Program-made: the position numbers and the translations under genes
Assembly: GCA_964409245.1 (NCBI GenBank)
Contig: CAYPCQ010000019.1
Span: 24,739-88,738, forward strand
Direction of reading: 5' to 3'
DNA: 64,000 nt
Source of the DNA: CAIMWS01 sp964409245
GTDB lineage: Bacteria > Verrucomicrobiota > Verrucomicrobiia > Limisphaerales > UBA1319
In this document: positions 16,782 to 24,288 of the stretch, piece by piece
Numbering within the stretch: position 1 is the stretch's first letter
How the letters are laid out: every line of letters starts with the position of its first letter
The notes under the pieces: generated by a model
What the model was told of the DNA's origin: nothing
Seen by the model: the letters and a program-made list of their open reading frames with translations, nothing else
Databases searched by the model: none

Positions 16782-17436
16782 ATTTGAAATCATCGAAAAG
16801 GGTGATGCTGTCCGCCTTGGTCCATACCCCCACCTTCCCCGCGGTTTTGAAGGTGGCATCTCTGACTGCGAACAGCACCTTCCCATCATGTTGGACCTGG
16901 AAATCAGGACCGTGGAAGTTCACCCGCAGCAGGCCCCATTCGCCCGGGGGGATTTTCTGTTTCTGACCGTAGCCACCGGTTTGGCCAACGATATCGAGCG
17001 CCTGGCGCCGGCCTTTTTCGACCTTGTATAATACCACGTTATCCTCCAAGGCGTTGGCCCTGGCCACGTAATAGTTTTGATCGTCCTGCCAGCGCCACAC
17101 GAGACCCGCTGCCTGGTCAATGGCGCCGCCAACCGGCTTGAATTTCACTTCCACAAAACCATCCTGCAACGAGGCATCCGTTTTGATGCACAAAGGGAAA
17201 CTCCCTTTGGGAACCTGGCCAGACTGCTTCAGCACCTTTGGCTGGCTGGGAGCGCTCGCATCCAGTTCCACGGTCCAGATGGATTTCCCCTGGCCGGTGA
17301 TGGAAGCCACCCAGCCGGGCGGTGATTTGCCGATTTCCATCTTATCGAAGGTGGTAGTGGATGTTGCCGCCGCCAGGCTGGAGCAGCCGGACAGCGCAAA
17401 CCAAGCGGTAATGAACGGCACCCAAAAAGACTTCAT
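16768..17436 (-). CDS. Concanavalin-like (DUF1080-type) lipoprotein
   Basis: The 222-residue product starts MKSFWVPFITAWFALSGCSS, a lipoprotein signal. The rest resembles the beta-jelly-roll of DUF1080/LamG-like domains: DGFVEVKFKPVGG, AAGLVWRWQDDQNYYVAR, LLRVNFHGPDFQVQHDGKV and TLFDDFKYGPE at the end. Such domains bind or cleave carbohydrate in some proteins, but no catalytic residue can be named here. It precedes and overlaps the binding-protein gene, so the two are likely co-expressed. The frame is open up to 17508, but the lipobox supports the ATG at 17436. Confidence 0.75.
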   Translation of the reverse strand: MKSFWVPFITAWFALSGCSSLAAATSTTTFDKMEIGKSPPGWVASITGQGKSIWTVELDASAPSQPKVLKQSGQVPKGSFPLCIKTDASLQDGFVEVKFKPVGGAIDQAAGLVWRWQDDQNYYVARANALEDNVVLYKVEKGRRQALDIVGQTGGYGQKQKIPPGEWGLLRVNFHGPDFQVQHDGKVLFAVRDATFKTAGKVGVWTKADSITLFDDFKYGPE

Positions 17437-17644
17437 GCGGGCAGTGTCAACATGCCTGGAAAACAAGTCAAGTTGATGCCTGCGGGGTGATCCCCCACAA
17501 GGTTCCAATCCTGGCGGCGTTTTTTGAGTTGTTCAAAGGCTTTGGAAGATTCATGTGCCGCTACAGGTTGGGGTGTTGGTTGGAATGCTACAATCAGTTG
17601 GGGTCTGGTATTTTTCTTACGCCTTGGATGGTTCTGCTGGCCAT

Positions 17645-17674
17645 AAAAAATGCCGGGCTGGTCGAAGCCCGGCA
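17645..17674 (-). terminator. Rho-independent terminator after the EF-hand gene
   Basis: On the minus strand a 9-bp perfect stem (TGCCGGGCT with AGCCCGGCA, 6-nt loop) is followed by a run of T (plus strand A at 17645-17650). It lies about 60 bp downstream of the stop of the minus-strand EF-hand gene. Confidence 0.75.
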
Positions 17675-17736
17675 GCACCTAAAATCAGTCCTCCGGCCGG
17701 AGCTGGGGCCGGCCTGGTCCCTTCAGCAAAGGCACC

Positions 17737-18090
17737 TTAATTGGATTTCTTATTTTTTTTGGAGCTTTTGCCCGTGCTGCTCTTCTTTCTAAGATCTTCC
17801 TTCATGGCCGCTTTTTCCTCGGCATCCAGTTTGCCATCCTTGTTCTTGTCGTATTTCTTGAGCTGTTCTTCGCGTTGTTTCTTCTGGTCGGCCTTCCAAG
17901 CGGCTTTCTCCTGATCGTCCAATTTGCCGTCGCCATTCTTGTCGTATTTTTTCAGGACAGCGGCAGGAACCGGTTTCTCTTGGGCGCCTTCTTTCTTGGC
18001 GGCCGGAGCGCTGGCATCCGCTGCCGGGCAGTTCAAAGCCCAGGAAAGACTAAGACAAGCGGCGATCAAAACGATTCGTTTCATATTCAT
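17737..18090 (-). CDS. Secreted EF-hand protein
   Basis: The 117-residue product has a signal peptide (MNMKRIVLIAACLSLSWALNC) and a highly charged remainder. Two EF-hand loops are clear, DKNGDGKLDDQE and DKNKDGKLDAEE, separated by a Lys/Gln-rich helix, so calcium binding in the periplasm or outside is likely. The C-terminus is a Lys/Ser tail. Small proteins of this kind are common in Planctomycetes and Verrucomicrobia, with no assigned function. It is transcribed away from mraZ and is followed by a good terminator, so it is probably a single-gene unit. Confidence 0.82.
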   Translation of the reverse strand: MNMKRIVLIAACLSLSWALNCPAADASAPAAKKEGAQEKPVPAAVLKKYDKNGDGKLDDQEKAAWKADQKKQREEQLKKYDKNKDGKLDAEEKAAMKEDLRKKSSTGKSSKKNKKSN

Positions 18091-18348
18091 TTAACTCTCA
18101 ATCTGTTAGCATCCGATTTTTGTTGGTCTTGGACCTGTCCGTAACCTTCAGTTTTTCAGCCTTACCGTCAAGTTTGTTCGGATAGCCGATCTGGCGGCAA
18201 GCGTGGGAAATCCCTCCCCAACCGTTTTCACAAACACGGCTTAAGAATTAGACGAATCAGCTCCGGAAAATGTTACAGAAGAACCTTTTTTGGCGGTTGA
18301 ATAGGTTCGGGAGAAGAAGGGGGCAGGTGGGTGCAGAAACAGGGGGGT

Positions 18349-18379
18349 TGTGGATAACATGTGAATAACCTGTGAACAA
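18349..18379 (+). promoter_or_regulatory. Three DnaA-box-like sites with 11-bp spacing
   Basis: TGTGGATAA at 18349-18357 is the exact complement of the consensus DnaA box TTATCCACA. TGTGAATAA at 18360-18368 also fits TTATNCACA, and TGTGAACAA at 18371-18379 has one mismatch. All three are in the same orientation and begin exactly 11 bp apart, which puts them on nearly the same helix face. They lie 126-156 bp upstream of mraZ. The sequence match is clear; binding and function are inference. Confidence 0.6.
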
Positions 18380-18421
18380 GTCCGGCGAGTGAAATATTTT
18401 CATATTTAGCGCATTTGAGAG

Positions 18422-18452
18422 TTGACGGTTGTGTGGGGGTTTGTGGTATGAA
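18422..18452 (+). promoter_or_regulatory. Candidate mraZ promoter
   Basis: TTGACG at 18422-18427 is a good -35 match and TATGAA at 18447-18452 a moderate -10, with a long 19-bp spacer. The -10 falls within the phased TGG repeats, so a protein bound there would block it. The transcript would have a leader of about 45 nt. Tentative. Confidence 0.35.
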
Positions 18453-18478
18453 TTGGGTTGTTTTGGGGGAAAGTGGGT
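18434..18478 (+). promoter_or_regulatory. Candidate MraZ operator: five TGG repeats every 10 bp
   Basis: TGGGG (18434), TGGTA (18444), TGGGT (18454), TGGGG (18464) and TGGGT (18474) start exactly 10 bp apart, leaving 5-nt spacers. E. coli MraZ is known to bind direct TGGGN repeats separated by 5 nt upstream of its own gene. Here four canonical sites and one degenerate site end 26 bp before the mraZ start. Autoregulation of the dcw cluster by MraZ is the natural reading. Confidence 0.72.
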
Positions 18479-18504
18479 ACGCACGCTCCCAAAGCACCTA
18501 AAAA

Positions 18505-18972
18505 ATGTCAGCCACCAACGCCAGTGATCTGTACTGCTCGCAGTATCGTCATGCTCGTGACGATAAGGGACGCCTGCAGGTGCCGGCGCGTTGGCGCAAT
18601 GGGGAGGCTGAAACGTGTTTGATGGTGATCGAGTGGAAGGAATGGATCGATGCCAATACGTCCCATCCGTGTTTGCTGGTGGTGCCACCCGCGGTTTGGG
18701 AGCGCTTGGTTGAATCCCTGAAAGCCCTGCCATTCGGAGATCCGATATCCCAGAAAAAGCGGCGTCTGGTTGGCAAACGATCCCAGCGGGTGGCGATCGA
18801 TAAAGCCGGGCGGATCAATATTCCGGATGAAATGCTGCAGAAGGTGGGCATTCAAAAAGAAGCCATCTTTGTCGGGCTGCTGGACCGTTTCCAGATTTGG
18901 GATCCTGATCGTTACAAGGAGATCGATAGCGAGGACGATAAATTCGAGGCGGAAGCATTCCAATCATTATAA
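18505..18972 (+). CDS. mraZ: Transcriptional regulator MraZ
   Basis: The 155-residue product has the two tandem SpoVT/AbrB-like half-domains of MraZ: residues of about 12-60 with DDKGRLQVPARWR and residues of about 85-135 with DKAGRINIPDEML. MraZ forms ring oligomers and represses the dcw operon by binding TGGGN repeats, which are present just upstream. The N-terminal repeat contains an insertion (EWKEWIDANTS) compared with short MraZ proteins. No clear Shine-Dalgarno sequence precedes the ATG. The next gene begins 11 bp after its stop. Confidence 0.93.
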   Translation: MSATNASDLYCSQYRHARDDKGRLQVPARWRNGEAETCLMVIEWKEWIDANTSHPCLLVVPPAVWERLVESLKALPFGDPISQKKRRLVGKRSQRVAIDKAGRINIPDEMLQKVGIQKEAIFVGLLDRFQIWDPDRYKEIDSEDDKFEAEAFQSL

Positions 18973-18982
18973 GGCGGCAGTT

Positions 18983-19477
18983 ATGAAATTGTTACAGTGT
19001 TTACAGGTGGGGCAGGCGTTGATGAGCGTAGGCAACGGAGGCAGATACCGGATGCGCGACCAGAACTGCCTGCCAAAGTTCAACCGGCAGCTCGTCCTGG
19101 ATTTGAACAGCCGGCCCCTTGAGCCAGCTCCGGCCGTTTTGGATTTGAAGCCGGAGGCTCCTCCGGCTCCTTGCTCCGGAGCGCGCCTGGATGGGCCGGT
19201 GGCGCCAATCCCCCATACGACGCCCCCCAAGTTCCGATCCTCGGCCCGGGCCAGCGGCCCCCTGCGGCAGGCCGAGTTGTCGCTGGAAAATGTGAAAGTG
19301 GTCTGCAATGACCTGCGGGACAGCGATGTGGCGCTGGTGATCAAGCGCAATCGGCCGGTGGAGACCGGATCGGTCTCCAATCCGCGGCTGACCACCCCCC
19401 CCGCGCCGCGGCCGTGGCTGAGCTGGCTCGGCAACGTGCTGGCCCGTTCCTCCCGTTCCCTATCCTCCGCGCAATGA
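18983..19477 (+). CDS. Unknown protein between mraZ and rsmH
   Basis: The 164-residue product begins at an ATG preceded by AAGGCGG. It has no signal peptide or membrane segment, is rich in Pro, Arg and Ala in its middle part, and carries one segment that looks conserved-core-like, LENVKVVCNDLRDSDV, near residue 115. A Trp-containing tail (PWLSWLGNVLARSS) follows. I do not recognise the family. Its position inside the dcw cluster, 11 bp after mraZ and 7 bp before rsmH, argues that it is a real gene expressed with the division genes. Confidence 0.72.
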   Translation: MKLLQCLQVGQALMSVGNGGRYRMRDQNCLPKFNRQLVLDLNSRPLEPAPAVLDLKPEAPPAPCSGARLDGPVAPIPHTTPPKFRSSARASGPLRQAELSLENVKVVCNDLRDSDVALVIKRNRPVETGSVSNPRLTTPPAPRPWLSWLGNVLARSSRSLSSAQ

Positions 19478-19484
19478 ATGGCTG

Positions 19485-20423
19485 GTGAATACTTTTACCC
19501 ACATTCCGGTCATGCTATCCGAGGTGCTCGCCGGGCTTCTGCCGAAGCCGGGGGGGCGTTACCTGGATGGCACAGTTGGGGGTGGGGGACATGCCCGGGC
19601 CATCCTGGAAGCCAGCTCGCCATCGGGCTGGTTATATGGATGCGACCGGGATGCGGAAGCCATTGCGGCGGCGAACAGCTGCTTGCAGCCATTCCAGGGA
19701 CGTTTTGAGATCCGCCACCAGAGCTTCACGGCATTGGAGGGATGGATACCGCGGTACAGCCTGGACGGGGTTTTATTGGACTTGGGGGTCAGCTCGGCCC
19801 AATTGGACCACCCGGAGCGGGGATTCAGCTTCCAGGTGGATGCGCCGCTGGATATGCGGATGGATGCCCGGCAATCCCTGACCGCCGCCGAGGTGGTTGC
19901 CCAATATGCCCCGGATGAGCTGGCGCGGATTTTCTGGGAATACGGCGGCGAGCGGGAATCGCGGGCGATAGCGCGCGCCATTGATCGCGAGCGGCAAAAA
20001 TGCCCGATCCGGACCACCGGCCAACTGGCGGCGCTGGTCAGCCGCCGGAAACCCCGTTTCGGACGCGGCGCCCATCCGGCGACCAAAGTATTCCAGGCCT
20101 TGCGCATGGAAGTGAACGATGAATCAGCCAGCCTGAAAAAAGGCCTGGCCGCCGGCTGGGCAGCCCTGGCCGCCGGGGGGCGCATGGTGGTGATCACTTT
20201 CCATTCGGGTGAGGACCGGGAGGCCAAGCAATTCAGCCAGACCCATGCCCGTGATTATCGCGTGGTGGGGGAGGTGGATCTGCCGGAATTCCGCACCGAC
20301 TGGCGGCCCGATCTGAAAATTCTGACCAGGAAAGCGCTCAAACCGTCCGAGGCGGAAATCCAATCCAATCCCCGGGCGCGCAGCGCACAAGTCCGTATTT
20401 GGGAAAAGACCTATGTTACTTAA
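19485..20423 (+). CDS. rsmH: 16S rRNA (cytosine(1402)-N4)-methyltransferase RsmH
   Basis: The 312-residue product matches RsmH (MraW), which methylates N4 of C1402 in the decoding centre of 16S rRNA using S-adenosylmethionine. It starts HIPVMLSEVLAGL, followed by LDGTVGGGGHARAIL (SAM-binding glycine motif), DGVLLDLGVSSAQLD and the late FHSGEDREAKQF, where most relatives have Leu in place of Gly. The length is normal. The start is GTG at 19485, 7 bp after the previous stop, and there is no strong ribosome-binding site, so translational coupling is likely. The last 11 nt overlap the next gene. Confidence 0.95.
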   Translation: MNTFTHIPVMLSEVLAGLLPKPGGRYLDGTVGGGGHARAILEASSPSGWLYGCDRDAEAIAAANSCLQPFQGRFEIRHQSFTALEGWIPRYSLDGVLLDLGVSSAQLDHPERGFSFQVDAPLDMRMDARQSLTAAEVVAQYAPDELARIFWEYGGERESRAIARAIDRERQKCPIRTTGQLAALVSRRKPRFGRGAHPATKVFQALRMEVNDESASLKKGLAAGWAALAAGGRMVVITFHSGEDREAKQFSQTHARDYRVVGEVDLPEFRTDWRPDLKILTRKALKPSEAEIQSNPRARSAQVRIWEKTYVT

Positions 20424-20856
20424 TCGAAGCCAGCCCGTCCGGGCTTTTCGCATTGGCCTGGGCATGCCTTGGTTGTTGTCGCTGCTCCTGGGGAGCATCG
20501 CCGGGGTGGGATACGTGGGGGAGAAATACACGGTTTATACTCTGGGACAGGATAAGAAACGCTGCGAAAACCTCCTGGACGATGCGTGCCACAAAACGGC
20601 GCGCCTGCGGGTGGAGCTGGATACCATGCAAGTGCCGCGCACTTTGGAGAGCCGGATCAAGGAATTGAACCTGGGGCTGGTCCAGCCGCAACCGGAACAA
20701 ATCCTGCGGCTGGTTGAGCCAGCAGCGGGTGGAACTGCCAGCCATTCCGGGCCGGAACCTTTTGTCAACCAGGGGGCGGGCGCGCAACCGGCACGTCCGC
20801 AAGCCCAGGCGAGTTACGCCTTGGCGCCCGCGATGCGCAGTTCCCTGCCGCGTTAG
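20413..20856 (+). CDS. FtsL-like small division protein candidate
   Basis: The 147-residue product has a short basic N-terminus, one transmembrane segment (about residues 17-38, PWLLSLLLGSIAGVGYVG), then a charged, probably helical stretch (residues 45-90) with heptad-like Leu/Val spacing and a Pro/Ala-rich tail. The position between rsmH and ftsI and this topology are those of FtsL, a bitopic division protein that forms a coiled coil with FtsB and acts with FtsQ. FtsL sequences are poorly conserved, so the assignment is by position and shape only. It overlaps the end of rsmH. Confidence 0.6.
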   Translation: MLLNRSQPVRAFRIGLGMPWLLSLLLGSIAGVGYVGEKYTVYTLGQDKKRCENLLDDACHKTARLRVELDTMQVPRTLESRIKELNLGLVQPQPEQILRLVEPAAGGTASHSGPEPFVNQGAGAQPARPQAQASYALAPAMRSSLPR

Positions 20857-20881
20857 CACTAATTATATATTAAATTGAATC

Positions 20882-22789
20882 ATGGATTACCCGCTCCAAA
20901 ACCGCCGGCTGCTGCTCGTCACTTTCCTGACGATACTGGCTTTCTGCGGATTGGCCTACCGGCTGGTGGATTTGCAGGCGTTTCAGCATGAGGATCTGCG
21001 CAAGAAAGCCCAGGCCAATACGATCCGGACTTTTTTCTGGGAGCCCCGCCGGGGCGATGTGCGGGATATCAAGGGCAACCTGATGGCTACCAGCCGGCAG
21101 GTCAAAACCATCTGTGTGGATCCCACCCTCATCTGCAACAACAATGTGGGGAACCACCAGGCTGAGGTGGCCCGCGCCTTGGCTCCCCTCCTGGGCATTC
21201 AGGAGAGCGAATTGCTGAAACAGCTGCAAATCCAATACCTCACCAACCAGTCCGGGCAGTTGGTGCCGGACCGTTACGTCATTCTCAAGCGCAAGGTGAA
21301 AGTCGAAGATTGGGAAAAGGTGCGGGCCCGCATCAATGATTTGTCGTTTGGCACTGATGAAAAAACCGTTCCCAAACGCCTGCGGCCCTATTACCGGGCG
21401 CTGCGGCAGCGTTCAGTCTTTGCCGAAGACGCCCAGCTCCGGGAGTATCCCAATGGCCGCCAGGCTGCGCATGTGATTGGATACGTGGGGGTTGAGGAAC
21501 GCAAGGCCAACAAGGGTTGGGTCATTGAGACCTCCGGGAAAGATGGCTTGGAGCTGACTTTGAATGGCTCATTGACCGGAGTTCGAGGCTGGCGGGTAAC
21601 GGAGCAGAACGAACACAAACAGGAGTTGGTGGTTTACCGGGAGCAGGATGTCAATCCCCGGCCCGGTTTGACGGTAGTATCCACCCTGGATCTCGGCCTG
21701 CAGAACATCGTCGAGACCGCGCTGGAAGAAGCCATGCAAAAGTATTCGCCCATCAGCGCGTCGGCCATTGCGGTGCGGCCGCGAACCGGGGAGGTCGCGG
21801 CCCTGGCGGTGCTGCCCAATTATGATCCAAACGATCCCTCCAAATACGATCCGGAGTGGCGGCGCAACCGGGCCATCACGGATTTGAATGAGCCTGGAAG
21901 CACGTTCAAGGTCGTGGCTGTGACCGGAGCGCTGAACGAGCATGTGGTTAATCCTGCCACGGTTTTCGACTGTGAAAACGGAAAATTCTTTTACGCCGGC
22001 CGCCTGCTGCACGATACCCATCCCTACGGAGAGCTGACCGTGGAACAGGTCATCACCAAGTCCTCCAACATCGGGGCGGCCAAGATCGCTTTGGCGCTGA
22101 ACCAGGAGCGCTTCCGCTCCTACATCACGAATTTCGGTTTTGGCTGCCAGACCGGGCTGCCGCTGCCGGGCGAGCGGCAGGGGACGGTGCATCCGCTGGC
22201 GGCCTGGAACAAGCTTTCCATCACGCGGGTGGCGATGGGCCAGGAAGTGGCGGTGACGCCGCTGCAAATGGCGATGATGATGAGCGCGATTGCCAATGGC
22301 GGGCGGTTGATGCGGCCGATGCTGGTCAACCGGTTGGAGGATGAAGAAGGGCGGGTGGTGGCCCAATACCAGCCGCAGGCGATCCGCACCGTGTGCACGC
22401 CCGCGACGGCCCGGATGATGATTGAGGCTCTGAAAACGGTGGTGACCACCAACGGCACCGCCCGCAAAGCCCGGCTGGCCAATTACACCGCGGCGGGAAA
22501 AACCGGCACCGCCCAGAAATCCGCCGGCAAGGAGGGGTATTCAAACCAGCATTTCAGTTCGTTCATCGGGTTTTTCCCGGCGGACAACGCGGAATTGTGC
22601 GTCGCGATTTTCCTGGATAATCCCCACCCTGTCTATTTTGGCGGTGAAACGGCGGCGCCGGTTTTCAAGGCCATCGCCGAGCGCGCCGGCAATTATCTGA
22701 ACATCAAGCCTGAGTTCATCGCGGTGGAGAGCCTGGAAAATTCCCCGCACGCCAGCGCGCGGGAGGCGGCGGTGGCGGCCACCGACTAA
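20882..22789 (+). CDS. ftsI: Peptidoglycan transpeptidase FtsI (PBP3-type)
   Basis: The 635-residue product is a class B penicillin-binding protein. It has an N-terminal membrane anchor (about residues 8-28), a pedestal domain with EPRRGDVRDIKGNLMA, and a transpeptidase domain with the SxxK motif in GSTFK (Ser340), the SSN motif in KSSNIGAAK and the KTGT motif at residues 540-543. It cross-links septal peptidoglycan, and its partner polymerase FtsW is encoded downstream. No PASTA domains are present. An AT-rich spacer (TTATATATTAAATTG) rather than a ribosome-binding site precedes the ATG, which differs from the tight spacing elsewhere in the cluster. Confidence 0.94.
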   Translation: MDYPLQNRRLLLVTFLTILAFCGLAYRLVDLQAFQHEDLRKKAQANTIRTFFWEPRRGDVRDIKGNLMATSRQVKTICVDPTLICNNNVGNHQAEVARALAPLLGIQESELLKQLQIQYLTNQSGQLVPDRYVILKRKVKVEDWEKVRARINDLSFGTDEKTVPKRLRPYYRALRQRSVFAEDAQLREYPNGRQAAHVIGYVGVEERKANKGWVIETSGKDGLELTLNGSLTGVRGWRVTEQNEHKQELVVYREQDVNPRPGLTVVSTLDLGLQNIVETALEEAMQKYSPISASAIAVRPRTGEVAALAVLPNYDPNDPSKYDPEWRRNRAITDLNEPGSTFKVVAVTGALNEHVVNPATVFDCENGKFFYAGRLLHDTHPYGELTVEQVITKSSNIGAAKIALALNQERFRSYITNFGFGCQTGLPLPGERQGTVHPLAAWNKLSITRVAMGQEVAVTPLQMAMMMSAIANGGRLMRPMLVNRLEDEEGRVVAQYQPQAIRTVCTPATARMMIEALKTVVTTNGTARKARLANYTAAGKTGTAQKSAGKEGYSNQHFSSFIGFFPADNAELCVAIFLDNPHPVYFGGETAAPVFKAIAERAGNYLNIKPEFIAVESLENSPHASAREAAVAATD

Positions 22790-22798
22790 GGATGCGGC

Positions 22799-24283
22799 AT
22801 GCAATTAAAACAGCTCATGGCAAAGATCAAGACCCTGGCGGTGGAAGGCTCCATCGACTCCGAGGTCACCGGCATCTGCTATGACTCGCGGCGGGTCACG
22901 CCGGGCATGCTGTTTGTGGCCATTCCCGGCCAGCGGACCGATGGGCACCAGTTCATCCAGAACGCCATCGAACGCGGAGCGGTGGCGATCGTTTATGAGC
23001 AGAATGGTTTTCTTCCCCACCGGGCGGCCAAAATCAAGGTGGAGGATGCCCGGCAGGCGCTGGCCCAGTTATCCGCCGCCTTTTACCGCCGGCCCAGCCA
23101 GCAGTTGAAAATGATCGGGGTCACGGGGACCAACGGCAAAACCACCGTGGCCTTCATGATCAAGCACATCCTGGAATCCGCGGGCCACAAGACAGGCCTC
23201 CTGGGCACCATCCGGTATGAGATCGGCGAGCGGATGATCCCCGCCCAGCGCACCACCCCGGAGGCGCTGGAAATCCAGCAAATGCTGGCCCAGATGGTGC
23301 GGGCCGGCTGCGAGGCCTGCGTGATGGAGGTCAGCTCCCATGCGCTGGAGCAGAAACGGGTGTGGGGGATTGAGTATGATGTGGTGATCTTCACCAACCT
23401 GACCCAGGATCATTTGGACTACCATGGCAGCATGGAGGCCTATTACGAGGCCAAGAAAAAGCTGTTCACCCAGTGGTTCCCGCAGGACAAATCCAAGACC
23501 GCCGTGATCAACATTGACGATGCCTTTGGCCAGCGGCTGGCCACCGAGGCGGATGTCCGGATCAAGGTCGATTACAGTTTGGGCGGCGAGGCGCAGATCC
23601 GGGCCGGGCAAATCCAGCTGGCGGGTGAGGGCACGCGGATGCAGGTGCAGGTGGCCGGGGCGTCCTTCCCCTGCCAGCTGCCGTTGATCGGGCGGCACAA
23701 TGTATATAATGCGCTGGCGGCGGTGGGGGCCGCCCATGCCCTGCGGGTGGCCGCCCCGGACATCCAATCCGCCCTGGCGGGGATGCCGGCGGTTCCCGGC
23801 CGGCTGGAGCGCATCCGGGGCCGCCAGCCTTTCAACGTGGTGGTCGATTACGCCCACACCGACGATGCCTTGCGGAATGTGCTCACCACGCTCCGGGAAA
23901 TCACCCGGGGCCGGCTCCTGCTGGCCTTCGGATGCGGAGGCAACCGGGATGCCGGCAAGCGTCCCAAGATGGGGGAGGCCGCCGCGCGCCTGGCCGACTA
24001 CAGCCTGATCACCAGCGATAACCCGCGCAAGGAATCGGCCGCCGCCATCGCCGCCGCCATCGAAGCCGGCTACCGCTCGGTGCGTGGGGAGGCCTGCCGG
24101 ATCGAATTGGACCGCCGGCGGGCCATTGATGAAATCATCCGGATGGCCCAGCCGGGAGATACCGTATTGATCGCCGGCAAAGGCCACGAAACTTACCAGG
24201 AATTCGAGGACACCATTGTGCCTTTCGACGACCGGGTTTACGCGCTCGAAACTTTGGAAAACCTGGGCTACACCCACCCGTAA
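22799..24283 (+). CDS. murE: UDP-MurNAc-L-Ala-D-Glu:meso-diaminopimelate ligase MurE
   Basis: The 494-residue product is a Mur ligase with the ATP-binding GTNGKTT motif near residue 110, the EVSSHALEQKRV segment, and DNPRKE at residues 407-412. The DNPR motif is typical of enzymes adding meso-diaminopimelate rather than lysine, so the wall is expected to be of the DAP type. The length is normal. An AAGGA sequence lies 7 nt before the ATG, and the gene starts 9 bp after ftsI. It acts in the cytoplasm as the third amino-acid-adding step. Confidence 0.96.
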   Translation: MQLKQLMAKIKTLAVEGSIDSEVTGICYDSRRVTPGMLFVAIPGQRTDGHQFIQNAIERGAVAIVYEQNGFLPHRAAKIKVEDARQALAQLSAAFYRRPSQQLKMIGVTGTNGKTTVAFMIKHILESAGHKTGLLGTIRYEIGERMIPAQRTTPEALEIQQMLAQMVRAGCEACVMEVSSHALEQKRVWGIEYDVVIFTNLTQDHLDYHGSMEAYYEAKKKLFTQWFPQDKSKTAVINIDDAFGQRLATEADVRIKVDYSLGGEAQIRAGQIQLAGEGTRMQVQVAGASFPCQLPLIGRHNVYNALAAVGAAHALRVAAPDIQSALAGMPAVPGRLERIRGRQPFNVVVDYAHTDDALRNVLTTLREITRGRLLLAFGCGGNRDAGKRPKMGEAAARLADYSLITSDNPRKESAAAIAAAIEAGYRSVRGEACRIELDRRRAIDEIIRMAQPGDTVLIAGKGHETYQEFEDTIVPFDDRVYALETLENLGYTHP

Positions 24284-24288
24284 AACCC

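Larger units (their letters stand above)
18091..18504. other. Divergent intergenic region between the EF-hand gene and mraZ
   Basis: This 414-bp non-coding region separates divergent genes. Its right half contains three DnaA-box-like nonamers (18349-18379), an AT-richer stretch (about 18391-18410, including GAAATATTTTC), a promoter-like TTGACG, and five 10-bp phased TGG repeats just before mraZ. The left half has no recognisable feature apart from being the presumed promoter region of the EF-hand gene. Confidence 0.6.

Noticed and set aside
18349..18420. Interpretation as the chromosomal replication origin
   Set aside because: Only three boxes and a short AT-rich part are present, and dnaA, dnaN or other origin-linked genes are absent from the window. 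Kept as an alternative only.
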